This document shows, one piece after another, positions 43,580-54,714 of a DNA stretch of 64,000 nt (positions within the stretch are counted from its first letter, which is position 1; each line of letters opens with the position of its first letter). The stretch is taken from assembly GCA_945859605.1 (NCBI GenBank), contig OX243825.1, positions 703,826 through 767,825 of the forward strand, in the 5' to 3' direction. A model generated the notes under the pieces. That model saw only the letters and a program-made list of their open reading frames with translations. It was not told where the DNA came from and made no database searches. This stretch comes from Lumbricus rubellus (taxonomy: Eukaryota; Annelida; Clitellata; Crassiclitellata; Lumbricidae). The translations under genes were made by a program, and so were the position numbers.

Positions 43580-44791
43580 GGGTGTCTCGATAGGTCGTGA
43601 ACGATTTTGAATGCAGACAAATATATGTTATACACAATATAATGTGAAAAGGTTTATACTGGCGGATAGGTTATTCAAATGAAAATGTTAATATAAAAAA
43701 AATTAGATCACTAGCTCACTTATTCAAATTTTAGCGCCAATTTCCGTGACGTCATCAAATTCGTGCCAAGTAAACGTCCAGTTAAGCCGCAAACAATATT
43801 GTACGACCATCATTGTTAATCCACACATAATTAATTAATACAAAGTATCATTTAGTATTTAATAATGTTTCCTTTAGGCTACTCTTTTTATTACAGTCTC
43901 AAGTCGATTAGTCAATAGTCATCGAGCCAAATCGATTTTTCTGAGTTGTCAGAGGTAGGCCTATCGATGTCCATGCCTTACAAAGCCGACGTTTTAAGGT
44001 CGTTTGGGGTTCGGTATCGGCATAAACAGTTGCCGCCATATAGGCCTAGTGCTCCAAACATTTTCCATTGGTGACAAATCCGGCGAATTAGGCGGCCAGT
44101 CCCTCGGTGAGATGTAGGCTATCCATTGATATTCTTATTCAACCATTCGACTGAGGCCTTTGATGTGTTTGCACGTGCACCGTCTTGTTGAAATAATCCT
44201 TCGCCGTTATTATGAAACATTTTTGTGGCTGTTAACTGAGCGCAGACTAGGCCTACACTTCGCTGGAATGCGAGCTAATTAAGTTTGACCTCTTTAATAA
44301 GTCGAAGTGACTGACGTTTCATTTGGAATTATATGAAGTTTTGTTAATCCAACTGTTTATGCGAACCCGAACCTCGGACACTGAACACCTTAAAACGTCG
44401 GCTTCGTAAGGCATGGACATCGATAGGCCTAGCCTACCTCTGACAACTCTGAAAAATCTATTTGGCTCGATGGCTAATCGACTTGAGGCTGTAATAAAGA
44501 GTATAGGAAACACTATTAAACACTAAATTATAATTTGTATTAATTATGTGTGGATTAACAATGATGGTCGTACAATATTGTTTGCGGCAAAACTGGACGT
44601 TTATACTTGGCACGAATTTGATGACGTCACGGAAATTGGCGCTAAAATTTGATTAAGTGAGCTGGTGATCTATTTTTTTCATATTAACATTTTCATTTGA
44701 ATAACCTTTCCGCCAGTATAAAACTTTCCACAATATAATGTGTGTAACATATATTTATCTGCATTCAAAATCGTTCACGACCTATCGAGAC

Positions 44792-44795
<4 letters not shown>
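43580..44795 (-). mobile_element. Tc1/mariner-type foldback element
   Basis: 1216 bp flanked by TA (43578-43579 and 44796-44797), with ends GGGTGTCTCGATAGG and its reverse complement. The inverted repeats are unusually long, about 430 bp each, and include the 3-prime end of the transposase frame on both sides. Between them, on the minus strand, is a transposase fragment (FQQDGARA, then SPRDWPPNSPDLSPMENVW) that is also interrupted. It is an inverted duplication of the 3-prime half of an autonomous element and cannot encode a transposase. The element at 270-1440 is a second, older copy. Confidence 0.85.
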
Positions 44796-44858
<63 letters not shown>

Positions 44859-44860
44859 AT

Positions 44861-44894
<34 letters not shown>

Positions 44895-44895
44895 A
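44796..44895. repeat. (AT)n microsatellite adjoining the mariner-type element
   Basis: A long AT run starts exactly at the TA target site. Confidence 0.92.
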
Positions 44896-44964
44896 TATAC
44901 GTACATAATATGCATATATGTATATATCAACAATTCAACATACATAAAATTATATCAGAATATA

Positions 44965-45080
44965 TAGTCAGCGCTTATCACCACAACGGAGGAGGAGGAG
45001 GAGGGGAAGGTCTCTATACCAGGGTCCCATTCAAACGCACCACCATCAGGTAAGACATGCAGCGAGTTGAACCCATGCAC
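44965..45080 (+). pseudogene. Decayed duplicate of the His/Gly-rich exon
   Basis: GTCAGCGCTTATCACC...GGGTCCCATTCAAACGCAC, the donor CAGGTAAGA and 25 bases of intron match 42710-42830. The Met codon is changed to ATA, and two extra bases (CTCTATACC instead of CTCTACC) shift the frame. Confidence 0.75.
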
Positions 45081-45149
45081 GCCTTCCACGTTATTAATTA
45101 AATCTGCAAATTGGAACTGATTTTAGACACTATGCTATTCGCATATTTC

Positions 45150-45670
45150 TACTTTCAATTGGTCTGCCTAAGGTTCGTCTTTCACATTTACAGTCGGTCC
45201 TAAATGCTGCCGCCAGATTAATTGCACGCCTTCCACGTTATTTGCATATTTCCATAGACTTTCATGTTTTAACAACTCCATTGGCTTCCTCTAACTGCGC
45301 GCATTAAGTTTAAAATCCTCCATCTTGGTCTCCAAAGCCCAACGGGGTCTTGCCCCAAATATCTAGCAAATGAAATTCACCGACCTCTTTCAGCCTCCTC
45401 ACATCGCCCACTCCGCTCTTCAAATAGATTTGATCTTTTAGTAAATTTAGTTCCTCCTACTAGAACGGCTATGGCTCAGTCCCGATCCTTTGCATAAATT
45501 GGTTCCTCTCTTTGGAATACTCTGTCTCCATCTACTCGGTCTCAACTTCTAACTGGTAACCCTTCTTCCTCATTTTTTCCTCAAAAAATTATTTCTTCTC
45601 TCGCGGTATTGCGCATTGGGAGCGCCTCTGAACGGTTCACCCTAGTAGAGGTGCTTTAAAAATGTTTTAA
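45150..45670 (+). pseudogene. LINE reverse transcriptase C-terminus with tail
   Basis: In two frames: LSHLQSVLNAAARLIARLPR, then LHWLPLTARIKFKILHL, PKYLANEIHRPLS and LRSSNRFDLL, then GSSLWNTLSPSTRSQ. These are the standard conserved steps of the LINE RT C-terminus. Frameshifts and a stop are present. It ends with a mutated GGGAGCGCCTCTGAA...AGAGGTGCT tail. Confidence 0.85.
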
Positions 45671-47070
45671 TAGATACGATATATCGATACTGTAGTGGCC
45701 TATATTGCGAACCGACTCCGATACATGTATAACATTGGCTCAAACCTTACATTGGCATAGCATGGTACTTTTGTTAACGCACCTGACAAGAAAGACTCAT
45801 AGAATTGTGGCAGAGTTATAAATTTTATTACAAATATGCCTATATAATTATAATTATGGTTGTTCATGCATGCATGGTCTTCCACGTGTTCTCTGTTGTA
45901 CCCTGCATAATCATATAATGCTGCGTTATCTCTTTTACGAAACAATCTCCACTTTTCCTCATAATGTGATCAAAGTAATTTCAACTTCCTTGTTTTAATG
46001 TAACTTAACTGCAGTCGAATTTTTGTCATTTTGCCATACTGCAGCCACAGTATCCAAAATCAGTTCCAATTTGCAGATTTATTAACGGCATGCAGGCAGG
46101 CAGACAGGCAGGCTGGCAGGCAGGCAGACAGGCAGACAGCAGGCGGGTATGCAGACAGACAGACAGACAAACAGGCAGGCTCGCAGGCAGGCAGACCGGC
46201 AGACAGCAGGCGGGTATGCAGACAGACAGACAGGCAGACAGATAGACACATAGATAGATTATAGATATATATATAGACAGACTAATTGAGTGATCGAGTG
46301 TTACATTCTTAACGAAAAAAATCCACACAGTTCACACTTAACCTGCTCCGTACATTTATACACCAGATAGAAATTGTCTATAGGATCAAAGCTGTACACT
46401 GTACAGTGTACAGTGTATAATGTGTAGTGTATAATGTGTACACAGCAACTGTTGTATGTACATTATTATCATCTGCGAACAGAGGAACAATTCGTTGAAG
46501 TCGGATTATTGCTGTGCAGAGCAAAGCGTCATCATCAGTATTGTTCGAAAGGACAATTGTCAACGCTGCTGACAATTGCAGGCCACAGCACATTATAGGC
46601 AGAGCCACAGGCAGACAGATAGAGACAGACAGACAGAGAGAGACAGATATACATACAGACAGAGAGAGAGACAGAAACTGAGACAGAGAGGCTGACAGCG
46701 GCAGCAGCGGGCAAAGGCTGTGGATGACGGCTGCAGCAGCAGCGAGAGTCAGAGGAGCAGAGACGTTAAAAATTCATGGCATCTCACGACAGCGACGACG
46801 AAGCCATGGATGCTGCTGCTGCTGCAGACTGACTGACGGAGAACAACGCTATCTACATTGCAACTGGTTGTTGCCAAATCCTTTTGTGTACATTTGTAGA
46901 GAATGGTTGAGTAGTGGATCTGTGTATGGTCACCGGATGTAGGGCAATCGCTGTGTAATACGGCGACATATTTACTTAACATCCGTATGGGACGTTCGCT
47001 CTCTCTCTCTGTCTGTCTGTCTTTTAAAGGCGATGGATAAACCCTACATTTACATGACGACTCAAAAGCT
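45671..47070. repeat. Noncoding stretch with GGCA/GACA microsatellites
   Basis: CAGGCAGGCAGA arrays (46088-46250) with two copies of an ACAGCAGGCGGGTATGCAGAC higher-order unit, a CTGTACACTGTACAGTGTAC palindrome (46391-46412), a GACAGA run (46605-46695) and CAG/CTG runs (46690-46850). No gene is supported. Confidence 0.65.
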
Positions 47071-47213
47071 CAGGGTGAGAATTGCCGAAGGTTGGGGAGT
47101 TTCAACCCCCAGTCTTTCTTATAGCCCCATACAGTAAAGTCTGTTTTTCACATACACATTCCAAGTGGATAATGGTCCAAACCCCCCGTTATTTTTCCAC
47201 AATTCGTACACTG
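47071..47213 (+). mobile_element. CAGGGTGAGAATTG MITE
   Basis: Second good copy. It shares the start CAGGGTGAGAATTGCCGAAG, GTTTCAACCCCCAGTCTTTC and GGATAATGGTCCAAAC, and the end TTTTTCCACAATTCGTACACTG. Confidence 0.7.
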
Positions 47214-47397
47214 CAAAAGCTGATTGTTGTGTCTGCTGCTTGATAGAATTCTGCAGGAATTCTGTTTTATATTATTGGCTGCATGTAGGCTTACATAATA
47301 GTACTTCCGAAATCTCTTTTATAGACGCCCTCTTCATAATATAATCTATAAAGCTTATATATGTTACAGCATGTGCACAGTTGAAGAAAGTAACCGT

Positions 47398-47530
47398 GCA
47401 CACACACACCCACACACACACACACACACACACACAAACAAACACACCCACACCCCCACACACACACACACCCATATACACACACACACACACCCATATA
47501 CACACCCATATATATATATATATATATACA

Positions 47531-47568
<38 letters not shown>

Positions 47569-47570
47569 CA
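47398..47570. repeat. (CA)n / (TA)n compound microsatellite
   Basis: CA runs with CCCATATACACA interruptions and a TA core. All His/Thr and Cys/Val frames across it are artefacts. Confidence 0.95.
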
Positions 47571-48323
47571 CTGTCTCATTGGTGCCAACATAACCCATCA
47601 CGACCATGCATGCAAACTAAACAACGTGATCGATATACATGTATGCGGCAGAGATCGATGATCGTTGTTTGCTAAAAAAGAAATAATAATCGCCACCTTT
47701 TATAATAGAAGAACAAAAGAGTTCTGATGTCATTGTTTCATACAATGTATAATAGATTTCTATGTGCGTAATAATTACACAAACTTGAATGGGTCTATTA
47801 TAATCTACCTGCCGCAGGTATACATATTCAGGTGTGGCAGTTGATGATTCAATAAAACATGGGCCATAATAGAGATAGTAAATTGTCGAGTCTATTAGTC
47901 TATTAGTCTATTATAGTAGTATAGACTGTGCATGATGCATGGACGCTTTTGTACAGCGTGAGATGTGTTGACAGCCTTGTTCTTCCCGCGACTGACTTCT
48001 ATGATGTAGCCATACTATAATTATTAATCCTTTATTTTTAAATTGTTTTCCAGTTTTTTGGGTTAGGGTATGTTTATGGTATACGATGGTTAAGACTCTG
48101 GCATGAAGAGTAAGCTTACAGCCTTACACCGACACGGGATCTTTTCTCGCTGCTCTTCCAAAAGTCCACACCAAAGGTCAACCTTCCAGTCAGCAGATGG
48201 CGTTGGTAATATGAATAGTTTACAAACATAAGCTTATAGAAACAACTCACCTACAGTAAAACTTATACCTGCCGATTGCTTTCGATTGTCTGAGACTCTG
48301 GTGCTTGTCGTTGTTCTTTGTAG

Positions 48324-48476
48324 GATGGAGGAGGTGGAGGAGGAGGACTTCGAGGTGGATGTCGTGGATCTGAGGTTTTCCGGTCGATGGAATCAGATCA
48401 TCAATGCAACGGAATTATGGGTCATACACCACATCCTGCATCAGTCTGCTCAGCATCGAGGACTACAGACATCTAC
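48324..48476 (+). CDS. Candidate internal exon, Gly-rich
   Basis: A pyrimidine-rich acceptor (TTGTTCTTTGTAG) is followed by 51 open codons: a GGGGGG run, then RGGCRGSEVFRSMESDHQCN and HTPHPASVCSASRTTDIY, ending at TAC|GTCAGT. Phase 0 at both ends fits the donor of the exon at 42694-42798. No recognisable domain. The donor is not a strong consensus. Confidence 0.28.
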
Positions 48477-48719
48477 GTCAGTGTAGTTTTATTAATTATC
48501 AATTATAATATTGTAGTCTCTCTTTGTACAATAATAGTCTTTGAAAATAAATTATATGTCACTAAAAAAACTGTTTTCTTTCGACATAGGCTATGTAATT
48601 TAGAGTAATGATAGGAAGAACGCATCCACCGCAAATCTGATTTGATTTTATCTTATCTACAATCAAATCAATCTGTCCACCCATCCATTTTATTCTTTCG
48701 TTCGACCATCCGTCTGCAG

Positions 48720-48800
48720 TCTGTCAATAAATCAACCAGTCAATCAATCAACAAATCAGTCAATCAATCAGTCAATCAATCAATCAGCCAATCAATCCGT
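48720..48800. repeat. (TCAA)n microsatellite
   Basis: TCAATCAATCAGTCAATCAA-type tetramers. Confidence 0.85.
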
Positions 48801-49139
48801 TCATTCGTTTATCTATCCATTCGTCATCTTTCAATCGATGATATTAATGTGTTTGATATTATGGTCAATTTCAATCTAATCAATTCCGAGCTGGTTCTCT
48901 GTCGATGGATTAGCGTATAGGTCGTATATTCAATTGATATTATCTAAATCAATTCCATTTCGATAATTGATTCTCATTTGATAAAATTAATGTGATCGAA
49001 ATGATTGTGTTAAGAAGCGAAAGTGAAACTGCAGCTTATCTGCTTTTCTATCGATTTGAAACTCTTGTCCATTTTTGTGCCATTATCTAGATTGGTGATT
49101 GGTTGATAGATGGATATAGATAGACGGACGGACGGATAG

Positions 49140-49612
49140 ATTACTGGTTTGTTGGTTGGTTTGTTGGTTGGTTGGCTTGTTGGTTGATTGGTTTATTTGT
49201 TTGTTTGTTTGTTTTTTGTTGATCTGTTGGTTGGTTGGTTTGTTTGTTTGTTGGTTTATTTGTTTGTTTGTTTGTTGATTTGTTGGTAGGTTGATCTGTT
49301 GGTTGGTTGGCTTGTTGGTTGGTTGGTTGGCTTGTTGGTTTGTTGGTTGGTTGGCTTGTTGGTTGGTTGGTTGGCTTGTTGGTTGGTTGGTTGGCTTGTT
49401 GGTTGGTTGGTTGGTTGGTAGGTTGGTTGGCTTATTGGTTGGTTGGTTGGTTGGCTTGTTGGTTGGTTGGTTGGTTGGCTTGTTGGTTGGTTGGTTGGCT
49501 TGTTGGTTGGTTGGTTGGTTGGTTGGTTGGTAGGTTGGTTGGTTGGTTGGCTTGTTGGTTGGTTGGTTGGCTTGTTGGTAGGTTGGTTGGCTTGTTGGTA
49601 GGTTGGTAGTTG
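49140..49612. repeat. (TTGG)n array with higher-order TTGGCTTG units
   Basis: GGTTGGTTGGCTTGTT units of 16-24 bp dominate, with TTTGTTTG at the left edge. The long Pro-Thr-Asn-Gln frame through it on the minus strand is compositional. Confidence 0.93.
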
Positions 49613-49689
49613 TCCAATCGAGAGATGAAATATTTCTCTGACCAGCTGTTTCCATATGATAATTACAATCTCCTCCATTGATCAATCGG

Positions 49690-50060
49690 TCGGTTGGTCT
49701 CTCACCAGTTGCTTCACATGGTCTTCTCCTCTGCCTCCTGCCACCGCTGCCGCTGCTGCCGCCGCTACTCGACCGATGGCCGGACCGACCGGGCCACGCG
49801 CCTCCCTCCCTGACCGCCCGTCCGTCGGTCTCAGCGCTCGGCGATACCGCCGTCATGTCCTGGCTGGGCGGCGGGCGGGCGGGCGAGGAGCGGGCCGGCT
49901 GTCGGGGCGCCTGCCCGAAGCGGGTGATGAGGTGGTCCCAGCCGACCGCGGCGAATATTTTCTTTAGTGTTTCGATCGCCCGTCGGGTTGTTTTGCTTCG
50001 ATGCCGGACGGATTGAAATGAAAAGCCGTTATAACGTCTACGAAAACACAACGGCATTCG
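49690..50060 (-). other. CpG-rich open block, possible exon
   Basis: A sharp local rise in GC and CpG. On the minus strand about 120 open codons from an ATG at 50057 include RRAIETLKKIFAAVGWDHL and then Pro/Ser/Arg-rich sequence. The plus strand is open as well. It could be an exon or CpG island on either strand. I recognise no family. Confidence 0.25.
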
Positions 50061-50708
50061 CTATTAAGAAAATTAAAATCGAAGCACGCAGGACTCGGTG
50101 TGTTAGGGAGGGTGGTTAGGAGGTAGAGAGAGAGGGAGGGAGAGTGAAAACAGCCGTGGGGGATGGCGAGGGTGGAGGTTTTTTAACTGATGAAATCCGG
50201 GGGACTTGTGATGATGATATGAGTGAAAACTAAGATAAATCTTACTTGTGTTGACCAAATTGCTCAAAGGAATCTCGCGCGTGTCGGTAATCCGCTCTGT
50301 GCGCATGTGCGCGGACATGCGCGTGCACGACGCGTCCGACTTGGTGGCGCCAGACTGACGTCAGAAACATTGTTATAATTAATCCATTGTTTAGTTTTTA
50401 GTCTTATTTATTATTGTCATTAGACCTGTCTGTTAAAAGTGTTGTTGAAGCGGCGTTAAAATATTTCACAAAACAATATGCATACATGTAGACCTACATG
50501 TACGTGTAACTGTTGTATATTAAATTTAGTTTACTTATACTTAGTCCCGATGTTAGCAAATGCGATCGTTTCTTACCTATCGAGCTCTAATGATAGTTCT
50601 GCTGTCGCTTCATTTCCATAATTTATGTTTTATTGAAGAGCGTGCACATGTATTACATGTACACCCTGACTACAATTACGACTACAGTACGATTACAATA
50701 CGATTACC

Positions 50709-50758
50709 TGCAGACAGACAGACAGACAGACAGACAGAGATATATTATACTGACACAA

Positions 50759-50793
<35 letters not shown>

Positions 50794-50912
50794 GACAGAG
50801 ACAGAGACAGAGACAGAGACAGAGACAGAGACAGAGACAGAGACAGAGACAGAGGCAGAGACAGAGACAGAGACAGAGACAGACAGACAGAGAAACAGAG
50901 AGAGAGAGTAAA
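50709..50912. repeat. (GACA)n and (GACAGA)n compound microsatellite
   Basis: Pure CAGA tetramers, an AG run, then more than fifteen GACAGA hexamers. Confidence 0.95.
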
Positions 50913-51499
50913 AGACATAGATGTAGAGATGCAGAAAAAATGGACAACAATATGCATCATGATTATTAAAGGCATTGCAACATTGCAACATGCTGCAGAC
51001 GTCAACTGCAGGGGTCAGTCGAGATGACTTGCGAAGATGACCACTGCGGTCCAGTTCTCCTTTCGACCTCTCTCCTCCATCTATGACAATGTCCGACTTG
51101 AAAAAGACAGTTGTTTGGACGTCCGACTGTTAAGGACACGTGACCGCCGGACGAATGCGAAAGGAGTATTGACCAATGACCATGGATCGCAAGAGAAACT
51201 GACCATTACACTTGCGCCACATATACCAAGATTAAGAAGGCGCAATATAAAGTGGACCTTCATTACAAAAGGCATTATAATATAGAGGAGCGCTAAATAA
51301 GAAATTCACGCACACACATTCACACACGTATGTAATACTATGTATGTATGCATGTATACTATGTATGTATTTATGTATGTATACATGTATACATGTATAT
51401 GCATGACATCTATATGCATGACATCTATAAATTTGCACAAGCAAAGCAAAGCATGCAGATCGTCACAACCCTTCAACCGTGATGGCAACATAAAAATTA

Positions 51500-51900
51500 A
51501 AGGTATACCGGAAACCAGTGGCGACCTCCTCTACAATCTCCCCCCTTCCTACCCACCCCCCACCCCCCACCTCACCCCACCTTCCCCTCCCTCAACCTCT
51601 GACTTCTTCCCTCGACGGACCTCATTGTGAAGGCGATGCGCGCCTAATAGACACCCAATTATCCCAGAATGCACCGCTTTCAAGTCGACCGTCTCTTTCC
51701 GGTCTGTTGCACGTGACTTCCGTTCGCGATGAGGGGCTGGGGCGAGGGTGGGAAGGGGGCGGTGGGGCGGTGGACGTCTGCGGTGGTCGCGTGGGACCTC
51801 CGACCGACGAACTGGCGCGTGACGAACCGGCAACACTGCCGTACACAAAGGCATGGGACGAGCGTCGTATCGTCGTCATCGTCGCTTAGATCTGCTGCAT
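51500..51900. other. C/T-rich then CpG-rich stretch
   Basis: A CCCCACC run (51540-51600), then GC-rich sequence open in several frames. I find no splice signals or protein motif that would support a gene. Confidence 0.35.
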
Positions 51901-52364
51901 CATGCACGTGAAAGACAAGCGACGACAACGACGTCTGTACATTATGAGCGATGATGATGATGTAGCTGTTGCTGCTGTTGTGCATTCAATGGTTTCATTA
52001 TTATAAGAGAAGGACTTCGCCAATTGTTTAATGGTCGTTTGATGCAATGGGAATCTCTCTCCCTCTCTCTATGCCTGTCTCTCTCTGTCTTTCTCTGTCT
52101 GGGGTCGTGTGTAAAGCGTTTGCTTTCGATTCCCACGAAATGGTTGCTGACGTCTTTTTGAAGCGTTCAGGGTCTACAATTATTTATGGACGAAAGCTTT
52201 CCATGGTTTTCAACCAATCCATGTTTATTCCACGCTACTCCTTCCTACGCTCTCAACATATCTGGATTTCGCATTATTCACCTCATCCATATATGTCACG
52301 GGATATACATGTAGCTTAATTCTGGAACAATCTGGATTCATCAAATTCTTAGTTTTCTCCACCA

Positions 52365-52590
52365 ATATCTCAGTAATCCAGCTTCCATTTAGACAAGAAT
52401 TCTTCTCATAAATTCAGTGTCTATCTGAGCAAGGACAATTTTTATTAGTTGAGTTCCGAATTAAATAGCAATTATTTTTCATCAATCCAGTTTCAATTTT
52501 CTCAAGGGTACCACTTCTATTTTCTTTCATCAATCCGACTTATCCTACTTAGCAAGAATACTTCACCTCCATCCAACCTGTGTGCGACTA
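52365..52590. repeat. Second locus of the TCAATCCAGCTTCCATTT repeat
   Basis: Three to four diverged units (AGTAATCCAGCTTCCATTTA, CATCAATCCAGTTTCAATTT, CATCAATCCGACTTATCC) matching the array at 17030-17480. Confidence 0.55.
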
Positions 52591-52843
52591 ACACCAAAAA
52601 CCAAGCAGTGGCGTGTAATTCAGAATGCTAAAGCGATAGATTACCCGTAATCTCTGACCCAACCTTCTCTAATATTAGTAATAACCAAACCTCACCCAAT
52701 TCATTGTTCCCTCTAAGCTGTGCGCGTGTGCGCGCGCACACAGGCCATGAGACGAGCGCACAGAAAAAAATATGGAGCGCACACAATTTTTTTTACAGTT
52801 CCTTAACACATAATTTTATTTTCATACATGTCATGCTAAATAC

Positions 52844-54457
52844 GGTATCCGGACGTTTCATCCTCGGACGATTCATCCCCGGACAGTTCATCCCGGACGA
52901 TTCATCCAGTGGACGTTTCATCCCCGGACGGTTCATCCCCGGACGGTTCATCCAGTGGACGTTTCATCCAGTGGACGGTTCATCCCAGGACGGTTCATCC
53001 AGGGGACGGTTCATCCCAGGCCGTTTCATCCCCGGACGTTTCATCCCAATGGACGTTTCATCCCAGGACGCTTCATCCCAGGACGTTTCATCCCAATGGA
53101 CGGAAATTTAAGCAATTTAATCATGTAAAATGTCCACTGTAATAGATATAAAAAGTCAAAAATACTTGCAATAAAAAAGGTTTCATGTGTGACGCCGGCG
53201 CTCAAAACCCGTCGCATGAAGCGACCTAGATATTGCGCTAGATGCCGAAATAGGCGAGAGGGGTCAAGAATGCAGTTTATTCCTCAGTTCAGCAAATGAC
53301 TGTAAATTCGCCCTAATTTGCGAAGTAGTGAACCGATTTTCATGCCGTTTGCGTTATCTGATTCAGAATATCTGCCTCTAATGCCCAGAACAATTGCAGA
53401 ATAATAACTTAGTAGGTTCAGTAGACTTGGATTACACAAATATTCAGTAACTTTTTGTTTGGTTTTCTCGCTATAAACTAATGAAAGAATCAAACGAGCA
53501 TAACTTCAGTTAGAAAAAAGATATTTTCATTCTGTTAAAAGCATTTTAGAGCTTGTTCATTGTAGCATATGACTAAATCAAAAGGTCAAAAATCGCCATA
53601 TGACGGATTTTGAGCCGCTGTGTCACATATAAGAGCACATAAGCCTGTATAATAGATTAGAATGAATCGTCAGTAATTAAATTAAATATCATAAAAGAAC
53701 ACACAAGCCTAAGGTACTAAGGAACACATAATCCTATAAAATATCAATCTAAACTTATAAAACATGTATTAAAATCTAAATATTTTTTAAAACTAGGAGT
53801 AAAATAGATATCATATAAAAACAAATAAGCCTATAAAGCATGCAATTAAATCTAATAAAAGGAACATTATGAGCCTATAAAACATGCACGTGTGACACGT
53901 GACGTGTCATGTTGATTTGTTAAACGCGGCTGTTCTGAGCTGATTCCAATCTTCATTGGCATTCGTACTGTGGTGTACAGAATTTTAAACAATGGCCAAT
54001 TGAACGTACAACACTAAGCCGTCGGGACTTGATTAGGTGATTATAGAATAATAGAATAGGTGACTATTCACCGGGACGTTGTATTACCCGGCCGACATGG
54101 GCGGAGTTTAGTTTCCGTTCTTGGTGGGCTAGTGCTTTCTAGGGGGGGATAAGCCCGAGATAAAATACCATTTTCATGGTAAAACAATTTATCGAGACCT
54201 ACTTGAGGTTCGACAAATGTATCATATTATTAGGCTATATCTATTTATTTTCCGGGATGAACCGTCCGGGGATGAACCGTCCGGGGATGAACCGTCCCCT
54301 GGATGAACCGTCCTGGGATGAACCGTCCACTGGATGAACCATCCACTGGATGAACCGTCCGGGGATGAACCGTCCGGGGATGAAACGTCCACTGGATGAA
54401 TCGTCCGGGATGAATCGTCCGGGGATGAATCGTCCTGGGATGAAACGTCCTAGAATC
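52844..54457. mobile_element. Foldback element 1, mirrored TTCATCC arrays
   Basis: 1614 bp flanked by a perfect 8-bp direct repeat CTAAATAC (52836-52843 and 54458-54465). The terminal inverted repeats (about 52844-53101 and 54252-54457) are arrays of 13-16 bp units of the form GGACGnTTCATCC plus a 1-4 base linker. The order of distinct units (TC, CC, C, AGT linkers, and A/G/T at the variable base) is the same from both outer ends inward. The 1150-bp core has no transposase frame. Ends read GGTATCCGGACG and GATTCTAGGACG. Confidence 0.85.
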
Positions 54458-54583
54458 CTAAATACAAATGGCGCCATGTTATTCTACGGCGCATTCTTCC
54501 TGTGACTCTGAATTCATTAATAGATCTATGCAAATACCAACTTCCGGTCTTCCGTATCAACTTCGAAGCCACGTGGTTATGAG

Positions 54584-54614
54584 CATGGTGTAAGAAGGGA
54601 TGGTGTGCGCACTT
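54584..54614. repeat. Left arm of a perfect 31-bp inverted repeat
   Basis: CATGGTGTAAGAAGGGATGG and 11 more bases, exact reverse complement of 56512-56542. The two arms bracket the GGAACAT array. Confidence 0.85.
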
Positions 54615-54714
54615 CCTATACAGGCCATACAACGTTTTTGGCTCCACTTATTTTAGTTCAGCAGGTGGCGCTGCTGTACCCAGTTGCGCGAATGCAGCAT
54701 AGGGAATATAGAGC

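Noticed and set aside
47272..47661. Cys-Val and His-Thr frames
   Set aside because: CA microsatellite read in different frames.
49083..50057. 324-codon minus-strand frame with Pro-Thr-Asn-Gln repeats
   Set aside because: The C-terminal two thirds are the TTGG microsatellite; only the first part is non-repetitive and is listed as a weak block.
52844..53101. CRISPR-like array of regular short repeats
   Set aside because: The units have no unique spacers, the genome is eukaryotic, and the array is an inverted terminal repeat.
52704..53142. Ser-Gly-Arg-Phe-Ile-Pro repeat frames
   Set aside because: They are translations of the foldback arm units and have mirror-image partners on the other arm and strand.
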